Of a stretch of 30,611 nt of DNA, positions 6,285 to 12,740 are shown one piece after another; position 1 is the stretch's first letter, and each line of letters begins with the position of its first letter. This DNA is from Bacillota bacterium (GTDB taxonomy: Bacteria; Bacillota; Clostridia; Acetivibrionales; DSM-1351): positions 1 through 30,611 of the forward strand of contig JAEZUC010000175.1 of NCBI GenBank assembly GCA_023443515.1. The letters are read 5' to 3'. The notes under the pieces are model-generated. The model did not search any database and was not told the origin of the DNA. It was given only the letters and a program-made list of their open reading frames with translations. A program made the position numbers and the translations under genes.

Positions 6285-6662
6285 ATGTTAAATGAAGATA
6301 AATATATCCTTGCAACCGCTGATATAGATGGCGAAGAAATTACTTTTTATAGAAATGGTAAAATAGAAGATTTTTATACATATAAAACTTATACAAAATC
6401 AGATGTTTCTAGCTTAATAAAGTGGATTGAAGCTAATATGCACTTAATAAGACATAAATTTGATTTGGGTGGTTATTTCTTTAGCGACGATAAATTACCA
6501 TTTTGTCAGTTATATTATCCAGAGATTATCTCTGAAATTCTTAAAAGAAAATTTAACTATAATACTAACTACGGTTGGGAAAAGTCAGATTTTATAATTT
6601 TTACCGATAAAATAGATGGCTATAAAGCAAAGCAATTATTTAAAAAACATTTTTATAAATAG
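6285..6662 (+). CDS. Hypothetical protein, third gene of the SHOCT cassette
   Basis: This is a 125-aa cytoplasmic-looking protein with mixed alpha/beta character and aromatic-rich segments. The ATG at 6285 lies 5 bases after the stop of the upstream gene, with GGAG inside the upstream gene's end as SD. This suggests translational coupling. A terminator follows at 6674-6709, closing the unit. No motif or family is recognised. Fixed spacing and shared transcript suggest a functional link with the two preceding genes, but no function can be assigned. Confidence 0.7.
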   Translation: MLNEDKYILATADIDGEEITFYRNGKIEDFYTYKTYTKSDVSSLIKWIEANMHLIRHKFDLGGYFFSDDKLPFCQLYYPEIISEILKRKFNYNTNYGWEKSDFIIFTDKIDGYKAKQLFKKHFYK

Positions 6663-6673
6663 AGTTATTATTA

Positions 6674-6709
6674 AGTGCCTGACCACAAACGGTGAGGTGC
6701 TTTTTTATG
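6674..6709 (+). terminator. Terminator of the SHOCT cassette
   Basis: AGTGCCTGACC and GGTGAGGTGCT pair with G-U wobbles and one mismatch around a short loop, followed by a run of T at about 6702-6707. It lies just after the stop at 6662. Confidence 0.6.
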
Positions 6710-6750
6710 CCCGTTTTTGAGCCAACAATAACATAAAGGAGGTTCACACA

Positions 6751-6780
6751 ATGACAGTAAAAGAGCGTTTAAAACTATAA
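6751..6780 (+). CDS. Nine-codon mini-ORF with a strong SD
   Basis: AAAGGAGG sits 7 bases before ATG 6751, which opens MTVKERLKL and stops with TAA at 6778. The SD is one of the best in the element but the frame is only nine codons. It may be a leader peptide of a control region or the first codons of a decayed gene. Confidence 0.35.
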   Translation: MTVKERLKL

Positions 6781-7447
6781 CATCCTGCTTTTTATTTCTA
6801 TTTAAATAATAGGGCGATATTTTACAAAATTTAAGTTCTTATAAATTTAACATAAATTTCATAGCACATATAGGCTCATATCCATGTAGAGGCACAAGCG
6901 AGAAACGATATTTACCGTGTGTAATATTTTTGAAATTAAACTGTAAAATGGATGTAATTGTATATATCTTTAGGAAATGTTATACTTAAATTTGTAGCTA
7001 TAAGTATGCCTATTTTTAGTTTGTGTTTTTTAAATGGCAGTTAATAGCTTTAAAGGAGTGATAAACAATTAATACTAGCTAAAACTACATAAATTATTCA
7101 TTATTTGTGAATTGCAATTTTAAATGTTGCTTTTTTATTTTAATGTGTTTTTATGGATACTAGCAATATCCATGTCATTGAGAAACCTTTAACATCTTAC
7201 ATTATAACACATCTAAATATTAATTCAATACCAAAATTCAATTTCATCAAAAATCATTTGAAACAGGTTCATAAAAAAGAGATAGAAAACACCTGTATTT
7301 TCTGCTATCTAAAAATAATTTCTGAATAGATGGGTGGGGTATCTATTGCCTTTTTTATGTTGTCGTTTCAGTACTCTAGGAAGTAAGGTAATGACGGTTG
7401 AGGTAGAAATATTTATCTCAAACCCACTACTTAAAGGAGGTTTTTTA
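6781..7447. other. Non-coding AT-rich region, candidate control or replication-origin region
   Basis: About 670 bases without a convincing gene lie before the replication-initiator-like gene. They hold a perfect 7-bp hairpin with a 7-base loop (ATGGATA/TATCCAT, 7153-7173), a hairpin AGATAG/CTATCT (about 7281-7313), and a T run after a weak GCAA/TTGC stem (about 7117-7139). An SD-like AAAGGAG (about 7053-7059) has no usable start after it. Position and hairpins would fit a double-strand origin, but no known nick sequence is recognised. Confidence 0.35.
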
Positions 7448-7525
7448 TTGAATAAGATGTGTTTCAGGTCAAATAATAATCTGTTTTTAATGAGAGGGCA
7501 ACCAATGAAAGATACTTTTCTATAA
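7448..7525 (+). CDS. 25-codon ORF with strong SD, uncertain
   Basis: AAAGGAGG (about 7433-7440) is followed 7 bases later by TTG 7448, giving a basic 25-residue peptide that ends at TAA 7523-7525. A longer frame from GTG 7334 lacks an SD. It precedes the leader ORF and Rep-like gene, so it may be a leader peptide. Evidence is limited to the SD. Confidence 0.3.
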   Translation: MNKMCFRSNNNLFLMRGQPMKDTFL

Positions 7526-7552
7526 AAATATCATAATTGTGTAGGGATAAAT

Positions 7553-7624
7553 ATGCCTCAATACGTTGATTTAACAATGGAAATTAACACTTTTGTAAAT
7601 CAATATAAGGAGGCTAAAACATGA
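7553..7624 (+). CDS. 23-aa leader peptide coupled to the Rep-like gene
   Basis: ATG 7553 opens MPQYVDLTMEINTFVNQYKE and ends in TGA 7622-7624, which overlaps the ATG of the Rep-like gene (7621-7623) in the sequence ATGA. The SD of the Rep-like gene (AAGGAGG, about 7604-7610) lies inside this ORF. Such overlapping leader ORFs are known to couple and limit initiator translation in plasmids. Its own SD (TAGGGATAA) is weak. Confidence 0.5.
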   Translation: MPQYVDLTMEINTFVNQYKEAKT

Positions 7625-8718
7625 TACATACAATTGAATATAAATATTTAATTAATTTTAATAATTCATTTGCAAGGTATATTAAGAGTAAGAGAACTTC
7701 AGACAATAATGAAAAAGTTACATTTCATAAGAAAACATATTTCAGTAAGAAGTATAATCGGCACATGATTAGGTGTCATGAATGTACAATGGAGCATGGT
7801 AAGTTTATTATAAAGATTTCTCATAACATAATGAGAGTACAAGTAAATTTATCAAAATTAATCTATGATGATGATTATCATATTATCACAGCTGATGATT
7901 TGGCGAAAATAATTAGTTTATATTATGGGTTTATCAAACATCTTTTATCTGATACAGAGCTACAAACGGAACAGCTTATAAGAGTTGATTATAAAAGAGA
8001 TTATAGGCTTTCAAAAAAGTTAAGAGAATTTATATTTATGGTTGCAGGTAGGAATGTGAAATCAGTAAGAAAGCACTTTGATAAACAAACGGGAGAACTT
8101 CAAAGCATATGTATTAGGAGTAGTTATACTCGCTGGAATATGTATGATAGGTTTGCTTATACAAATATTGATTTTTGGAAGGACACTACGAGGATAGAAC
8201 TTCAAGTATATACGAGAAAGTATTTAAAGAATTGGGGCATGGCTCAGGTACTTGAAAACTATTTAGATGATAATACATATAATCAAATATTTGTAGAGGC
8301 ATTAGAAAAGCTTTTAGGAACGGGTAACTGGTATAGAAACAATATTATTTCTAAGTTATTAAACGGAAAGAAAAATAAGACTTCTCTTATTTCCAAGTTT
8401 AATTCACTGAAATTGAATATTGCTTTGAAACCAAAAAAAGTATTTACAAGAGGGCAGTTAAAACAATTGAAAGAACTGAATGTTAATCCGCTACAGGGAG
8501 ATATAAATTTAAAGTTGAGTGACGTACAAATAAATGAACCAATAATGCCTGATGATACAGATTTATTGGGGATTTTAAGCAATGAATATTGTGTTAGAAA
8601 AGTACTCAAAAGAACTTTAAACGAAATTATATTTACAGGATACATTTGGAGACAAATAAATACATTTGACATTTATTGTTTTAACGTAAATGAACTGATT
8701 GTAAGAAAAGCAAGCTAA
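7621..8718 (+). CDS. Replication-initiator-like protein (rolling-circle type, tentative)
   Basis: This is a 365-aa basic protein. Two segments recall rolling-circle initiators of the Rep_trans or phage gpII/X kind: LIRVDYKRDYRL (about 118-130), like the 'RIDYA.D' strand, and NMYDRFAY...WKDTTRIELQVYTRKYLK (about 174-205), like the 'YDK...RFE.Q' strand region. The HUH histidine motif is not evident, and the catalytic Tyr cannot be fixed. The C-terminal third may bind DNA. Position between a hairpin-rich spacer and xis-int matches initiators in small integrative elements and Tn916-like cores, where such a protein nicks the excised circle. Relaxase function is an alternative. SD AAGGAGG gives a clear start. 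Confidence 0.5.
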   Translation: MIHTIEYKYLINFNNSFARYIKSKRTSDNNEKVTFHKKTYFSKKYNRHMIRCHECTMEHGKFIIKISHNIMRVQVNLSKLIYDDDYHIITADDLAKIISLYYGFIKHLLSDTELQTEQLIRVDYKRDYRLSKKLREFIFMVAGRNVKSVRKHFDKQTGELQSICIRSSYTRWNMYDRFAYTNIDFWKDTTRIELQVYTRKYLKNWGMAQVLENYLDDNTYNQIFVEALEKLLGTGNWYRNNIISKLLNGKKNKTSLISKFNSLKLNIALKPKKVFTRGQLKQLKELNVNPLQGDINLKLSDVQINEPIMPDDTDLLGILSNEYCVRKVLKRTLNEIIFTGYIWRQINTFDIYCFNVNELIVRKAS

Positions 8719-8733
8719 AAATTAAATGATTAC

Positions 8734-8756
8734 GGAAGAGGGCAATCCCCTCTTCC
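8734..8756 (+). promoter_or_regulatory. Perfect 9-bp hairpin between rep-like and xis genes
   Basis: GGAAGAGGG and CCCTCTTCC pair perfectly around CAATC. No T run follows, so it is more likely an mRNA stability or attenuation element than a strong terminator. It lies 15 bases after the Rep-like stop. Confidence 0.6.
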
Positions 8757-8790
8757 TCACTAAATAAAAATCAAAGGAGAACATTTAAAA

Positions 8791-9039
8791 ATGTTTAATG
8801 AATATAAAGATATATTATCAGTAAAAGAACTATGTGAGGCTTTACATATATGTCAAACGACAGCTTATAAATTACTTAGGGAGAAGAAAATAAAAAATAT
8901 ACAAATAGGGAAAATTTATAAAATACCAAAGAATCACTTAATTGAGTATATAGAAGCTTTGACAAGCTTTAACAGTTGCGGTACATTAAATATGAATAAT
9001 GAAAGATATAGCATTTCAGAAAGAGGTGCTATAGAATGA
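8791..9039 (+). CDS. xis: Excisionase / helix-turn-helix DNA-binding protein
   Basis: This is an 82-aa protein. Residues about 9-55 (LSVKELCEALHICQTTAYKLLREKK...IGKIYKIPKNHLIEYI) are the winged helix of the 'excisionase family DNA-binding' group related to MerR, as in Tn916-type elements. It is expected to bend DNA at the attachment sites and bias the integrase to excision. The gene overlaps the integrase start by four bases (ATGA), which couples their translation. SD AAAGGAG lies about 11 bases before ATG. The C-terminal 25 residues are Ser/Asn-rich with no motif. Confidence 0.88.
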   Translation: MFNEYKDILSVKELCEALHICQTTAYKLLREKKIKNIQIGKIYKIPKNHLIEYIEALTSFNSCGTLNMNNERYSISERGAIE

Positions 9040-10160
9040 CAGGAAGTTTGCAAAAGAAAGGCAAGGTTTGGTATGCAGTAATAAACACAGTTGATGAAAA
9101 AGGTAAAAGAAAATTAAAGTGGATTTCTACAGGTAAGAACAAAAAGCCGGATGCTCAGAAGGTATTAACTGAAATATTAAGTAAAATGGATAAGAATACT
9201 TATATAGACCCTGTAAAAACTTTATTTTCAGATTTTATGATTGATTGGCTTGATAATATCATTAAAAGCCATATAGAGCAGACAACATGGGAAGGGTATA
9301 ACACTAATATAAGAGTTCACATAGAACCGTATTTCAAGATAAAAAGGCTCAAATTAAGTGAAATAACTGCAATGGATTTACAACAATATTTCAACAAAAA
9401 GCTTAATGAGGGGTTTTCAGCGTGTTATTTAAAAAAACATCATGCCAATATTAAGAAAGCTCTTGACTATGCAACAAAACTTGGCTTGATAAATAATAAT
9501 CCAATACAACATGTTACAATGCCAAAGATAAAAAAGCATAAGGCAAATTATTACACAGTTGAACAATTGGAGCAATTATTAAAAGTAACTAAAGGTTCTA
9601 ACATCGAATCTGCTGTATTTCTTACAGCACACTATGGGTTTAGACGTGGAGAGGTTTTAGGTCTGAGGTGGAGCAATATTAATTTCAATGAAGGTACACT
9701 GGAGGTATGCAATACTAGGACAAGGGTTGCAAAGGATATTGAAAAGAAACCTAAGTCTGAGAGCAGTATTAGAACATTACCGTTGATTTCAAGAGTAACT
9801 GAATACTTAAAGGCATTGAAAGAACAACAGCAAGAAGATAAGAATACTTTTGGAAATTGCTACAATGATAATGACTATGTATGCAGATATGCAGACGGTA
9901 CACCAGTAAATGTAAACACTATTAACCATGTATTTAAACGTACTTTAGAAGAAAATAAAATGCCCCATATTAGATTTCATGATTTGAGACATAGTACTGC
10001 AAGCTTTTTAATTAAAAACGGTTTAAGCCTTAAAGAAATTCAAATATGGTTAGGTCATAGTGACATTTCAATTACTGCAAATATTTATACTCATGTTGAT
10101 TCAGAAATGAAAAAGAATACGGCAAGTAAAATCAATGAAATATTTTCAACTGCATCATAG
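9036..10160 (+). CDS. int: Tyrosine-type site-specific integrase
   Basis: This is a 374-aa phage/ICE integrase. The N-terminus (about 1-55) is a beta-rich arm-binding domain (VWYAVINTVDEKGKRKLKWISTG), followed by a SAM-like core-binding domain (about 65-160) and the catalytic domain (about 170-370). Catalytic residues are visible: Arg203 in HYGFRRGE, His315-x2-Arg318 in FHDLRHS, His341 in LGHSD, and the nucleophile Tyr351 in NIYTHV. It would recombine the 22-bp cores in tRNA-Ser, binding the GTTAGAA repeats at 367-405 and 10166-10201 with its arm domain. It lies next to the intact tRNA end, the usual layout, and is coupled to the excisionase gene. All key residues are present, so it is probably active. 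Confidence 0.96.
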   Translation: MTGSLQKKGKVWYAVINTVDEKGKRKLKWISTGKNKKPDAQKVLTEILSKMDKNTYIDPVKTLFSDFMIDWLDNIIKSHIEQTTWEGYNTNIRVHIEPYFKIKRLKLSEITAMDLQQYFNKKLNEGFSACYLKKHHANIKKALDYATKLGLINNNPIQHVTMPKIKKHKANYYTVEQLEQLLKVTKGSNIESAVFLTAHYGFRRGEVLGLRWSNINFNEGTLEVCNTRTRVAKDIEKKPKSESSIRTLPLISRVTEYLKALKEQQQEDKNTFGNCYNDNDYVCRYADGTPVNVNTINHVFKRTLEENKMPHIRFHDLRHSTASFLIKNGLSLKEIQIWLGHSDISITANIYTHVDSEMKKNTASKINEIFSTAS

Positions 10161-10165
10161 GATTT

Positions 10166-10201
10166 GTTAGAAATAAACCTAGTGTTAGAAGAATGTTAGA
10201 A
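10166..10201. promoter_or_regulatory. Right arm-type integrase sites (3 x GTTAGAA)
   Basis: GTTAGAA occurs at 10166-10172, 10184-10190 and 10195-10201, in the same orientation as the left set at 367-405 and within longer shared blocks. The sites begin 6 bases after the integrase stop and end 92 bases before the core. Confidence 0.6.
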
Positions 10202-10205
10202 AATT

Positions 10206-10243
10206 GTAAGAAAAAGGGAATTACCATCAATTTGGTAATTCCC
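10206..10243 (-). terminator. Intrinsic terminator now used by tRNA-Ser
   Basis: GGGAATTACCA (10216-10226) and TGGTAATTCCC (10233-10243) form an 11-bp perfect stem. On the minus strand it is followed by TTTTTCTTAC. It lies 15 bases past the tRNA 3' end and belongs to the element, which thus supplies a new terminator to the host tRNA. Confidence 0.8.
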
Positions 10244-10257
10244 GAATCCCTTAAATA

Positions 10258-10348
10258 TGGCGGAGAGAGAGGGATTCGAACCCTCGGTGAGTGTTACCCC
10301 ACACACGATTTCCAGTCGTGCGCCTTAGACCAGCTCAGCCATCTCTCC
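10258..10348 (-). tRNA. tRNA-Ser (anticodon GGA)
   Basis: The minus-strand gene of 91 nt folds as a class II tRNA. The acceptor is GGAGAGA/TCTCTCC with discriminator G and encoded CCA. The anticodon stem CACGA/TCGTG encloses loop CTGGAAA (anticodon GGA, codons UCU/UCC). It has a long variable arm, and the T arm is GAGGG TTCGAAT CCCTC. The 5' part (10316-10348) is original chromosome. The 3' part (10258-10315) came with the element. Confidence 0.96.
10294..10315. repeat. Right attachment-site core (22-bp direct repeat)
   Basis: This copy is identical to 223-244. It covers the anticodon loop, the 3' anticodon stem and the start of the variable arm of the intact tRNA. Excision between the two copies would restore the pre-insertion tRNA. 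Confidence 0.88.
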
Positions 10349-10384
10349 ATGAATATATTAGTTCCGCTTTTAAACTGCCTTTTT

Positions 10385-10413
10385 ATTTTACATTAGGTCA
10401 TGCTGAATGTCAA
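10385..10413 (-). promoter_or_regulatory. SigA-type promoter of tRNA-Ser
   Basis: On the minus strand TTGACA (10408-10413), a 17-base spacer and TAAAAT (10385-10390) place the start about 30 bases before the tRNA 5' end at 10348. Confidence 0.75.
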
Positions 10414-10454
10414 CAAAAAAGTACACCGTAGTCTATGTAATATGTTAACAATAT

Positions 10455-10489
10455 TTTTATAAAAAAAGTGGACTTGTTTTAACAAGTCC
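10455..10489 (-). terminator. Terminator of the HD-GYP gene
   Basis: GGACTTGTT (10470-10478) and AACAAGTCC (10481-10489) form a perfect 9-bp stem. On the minus strand it is followed by ACTTTTTTTATAAAAA. It lies 45 bases past the HD-GYP stop. Confidence 0.8.
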
Positions 10490-10533
10490 AAAGGAGTATG
10501 TATAGATATTTTTAATTATCTACTAAATTAAAA

Positions 10534-11820
10534 TTACAAGGCATGAAGATTAAGTTCTTCATCAAACTCCGGAAAGATTTCATTACAGCTATGAAAAACA
10601 ATCTCCTGAGAGGTACGTCTTATCTCGTTTATTTCCTCAATATTTTGGTTGAGACAATATTTTACATCATAATCAAGATTACTTACTTCATTAATAAGCT
10701 TTATCGTGTCTTTAAGAGACAGGGCACGTCTGTAAGGTCTTTCTTCCGTTAGAGCTGTAAACATGTCGCTAACAGCCAGTATTCTGGAACCCAGGTCAAG
10801 GCTACTTGAGTCAAGACCAAAGGGATAACCCGTACCATCAAGCTTTTCATGGTGGAATGCAGCCCAATCCCGTACTTTTCCCAAACCGGGAATGGAATTC
10901 AATATCCGGTAGGTATGATATGTATGTGCTTTCATAAGATTGAATTCATAGTGGTCAAGTGGCCCGGATTTTTCTAAAATACTCTCCGGGATACACAGTT
11001 TTCCCAAATCATGCATTAGTCCCGCGGAGTGCATCAACCTGCTGTCGCAAGCAGAAAACCCCAGTTTAGAGGCCAAAGCACTTGCACTTGTAGCGACACC
11101 TATTGAGTGGGTGGCTGTAAATTTACTTCTGAAATCTATAATTCTGTGTGCAACATTTGCGTATTGGATTAAAAGCTCACTATTAATATAAACTTTGTAT
11201 GGTGACATTATTTTGCGTATAAGATCCTCAAGATAAGTTCCGGTAATATCGAACCAAAAGTAAGGTTTTGTGGCAAGGTTCTCAAACGCATTAACAGCAG
11301 CAGGCATAAACATTGTATCTTTGCCGTTGCGGATCATTTTACTTATATATTTTTTCTGCTGCAAGATTTCCTGGTTAGGATTTATCAGGATATCAATTCT
11401 GTCTGCCAAATGAAGAATATGACTGAATTTTGGTATCTTGCAGGATTGATACCGCTTGTGAGATATTTCTTTCCAAAATACATGATGATATTTAATAATA
11501 TTGGCAGCAGAACGTAATTCCGATGCGTCCCGAAGGATAAACCATCCCTTGTACCCATGAGAATGCCTGTCGGAATAGGAATTACCAAATTCAAACTCGA
11601 ATATGGAACTCCTTTCAAACAAATTAACCGCGCCACAATCATGAAGCAAGCCGGCCAGTACTAAATCCTTTATCTCATTTTCCGAATAACCCATTTCTTT
11701 AGCTATACAATAAGAGATATATGCAACTCTCTTGTGATGATTTGAAATATTAGGGTTAATTAAATCTATAGCACTCGAAAGGGCTATAACAATATCTATA
11801 ATCGGTATGTATTGATCCAT
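10534..11820 (-). CDS. HD-GYP domain protein, probable cyclic-di-nucleotide phosphodiesterase
   Basis: This is a 428-aa protein. The ATG at 11818-11820 follows GAGG by 7 bases and is preferred to an in-frame TTG at 11832. The N-terminal half holds an HD-like domain (HH at about 28-29, LLHDCG at about 59-63). The C-terminal half holds a full HD-GYP domain: HDLGK, HHEKLDGTGYP and DMFTALTEERPYR. HD-GYP enzymes bind metals and hydrolyse c-di-GMP or related dinucleotides, linking signal levels to motility, biofilm or enzyme secretion. No sensor, receiver or membrane segment is visible, so control must be through expression or the N-terminal HD domain. It is divergent to the ABC operon. Confidence 0.9.
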   Translation of the reverse strand: MDQYIPIIDIVIALSSAIDLINPNISNHHKRVAYISYCIAKEMGYSENEIKDLVLAGLLHDCGAVNLFERSSIFEFEFGNSYSDRHSHGYKGWFILRDASELRSAANIIKYHHVFWKEISHKRYQSCKIPKFSHILHLADRIDILINPNQEILQQKKYISKMIRNGKDTMFMPAAVNAFENLATKPYFWFDITGTYLEDLIRKIMSPYKVYINSELLIQYANVAHRIIDFRSKFTATHSIGVATSASALASKLGFSACDSRLMHSAGLMHDLGKLCIPESILEKSGPLDHYEFNLMKAHTYHTYRILNSIPGLGKVRDWAAFHHEKLDGTGYPFGLDSSSLDLGSRILAVSDMFTALTEERPYRRALSLKDTIKLINEVSNLDYDVKYCLNQNIEEINEIRRTSQEIVFHSCNEIFPEFDEELNLHAL

Positions 11821-11960
11821 TTTATACCTCAAAATATGTAGAAAATTGTAACAATTTGCCGTTATAAGTATATATTACTACAAAATATTACAAAAGAAAA
11901 CAAAAAAATCTACTGTTTTGAAAATATTTCTTCAAGCAGCAATTATTAAACAACAAACAG

Positions 11961-11989
11961 TTAATAATTAGAGTAAAATATAGTATAAT
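11961..11989 (+). promoter_or_regulatory. Probable promoter of the ABC exporter operon
   Basis: TATAAT (11984-11989) is a perfect -10 preceded at 17 bases by TTAATA (11961-11966). The start would lie about 30 bases before ATG 12027. Confidence 0.55.
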
Positions 11990-12026
11990 TCTAGTAATAT
12001 TAAAAACTTATAGGAAAGGTGCTATT

Positions 12027-12740
12027 ATGCTTACAATAAGTAATTTATCGAAAACTTATAAGGGCGGAAAAAAGGCAGTAGACAATTTGACGTTAGAAAT
12101 TCAAAAAGGTGATATATATGGATTTATCGGACACAATGGTGCTGGAAAAACGACTACCATAAAGTGCGTTACCGGCATTCTTGAATTTTCAGAGGGAGAT
12201 ATTCGTATAGGTGGTAAATCAATAAAAGCAGATCCCCTTGAATGTAAAAGAATGATTGCGTATATACCTGATAATCCTGATCTTTATGAAAATATGACAG
12301 GAATTCAATATCTCAATTTTATTGCCGATGTTTTTTTAATTTCAGCTAAAGAAAGAGAAAAGTCTATCAAAGAGTATGCAGACATGATGGAACTTACTGG
12401 AAGCCTGGGAGATTTGATTTCATCTTATTCCCATGGTATGAAGCAAAAGCTTGCAATTATTTCGGCACTGGTGCATAATCCTAGCCTGTATATAATGGAT
12501 GAACCTTTTGTTGGGCTTGACCCAAAGGCAGCACACACTCTTAAAGAGATAATGAAAGAAAAGTGCAGGCAGGGAAGTGCAATATTCTTTTCAACTCATG
12601 TTTTAGAGGTTGCTGAGAAGCTCTGCAACAAGATAGCCATTATAAAGGACGGTAAGCTTATTACCAGCGGTGAAACCGACACTGTAAGAGGAAATAGCTC
12701 ACTTGAGCAATTATTTTTGGAGTTGATAGATAATGAATAG
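12027..12740 (+). CDS. ABC-2 type exporter, ATP-binding protein
   Basis: This is a 237-aa ATPase. It shows Walker A GHNGAGKTT (35-43), a signature segment SYSHGMKQK (about 133-141) as in many ABC-2 exporters, Walker B LYIMDEP (about 154-160) and a switch His in STHVLE. It would energise export with the membrane protein encoded next, whose ATG overlaps its end by eight bases. SD AAAGGTG precedes ATG. The substrate cannot be told. EcsA-like general exporters and antimicrobial-resistance exporters share this form. Confidence 0.9.
   Translation: MLTISNLSKTYKGGKKAVDNLTLEIQKGDIYGFIGHNGAGKTTTIKCVTGILEFSEGDIRIGGKSIKADPLECKRMIAYIPDNPDLYENMTGIQYLNFIADVFLISAKEREKSIKEYADMMELTGSLGDLISSYSHGMKQKLAIISALVHNPSLYIMDEPFVGLDPKAAHTLKEIMKEKCRQGSAIFFSTHVLEVAEKLCNKIAIIKDGKLITSGETDTVRGNSSLEQLFLELIDNE

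Larger units (their letters stand above)
223..10315. mobile_element. Integrative element in tRNA-Ser(GGA), about 10.1 kb
   Basis: The ends are defined by a 22-bp identical core at 223-244 and 10294-10315 within a displaced and an intact tRNA-Ser 3' half. A tyrosine integrase and an excisionase lie directly inside the right end, the usual position next to the attachment site. The interior holds a replication-initiator-like gene, a serine recombinase and accessory genes, and looks visibly more AT-rich than the flanks. No relaxase, coupling protein, type IV secretion or phage structural gene is seen. It is therefore best called a small replicating or satellite-type integrative element. It could be mobilised by a helper or could be a decayed ICE or phage satellite. 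Confidence 0.88.

Noticed and set aside
7334..7525. 63-codon frame starting with GTG at 7334
   Set aside because: No SD before the GTG. A much better SD precedes TTG 7448 in the same frame, so only the shorter form is kept, at low confidence.
10193..10396. Open frame of 67 codons on the plus strand over the tRNA-Ser gene
   Set aside because: It is antisense to the tRNA, including the typical ERGIRTLGE-like translation of a tRNA-Ser gene, and has no SD.
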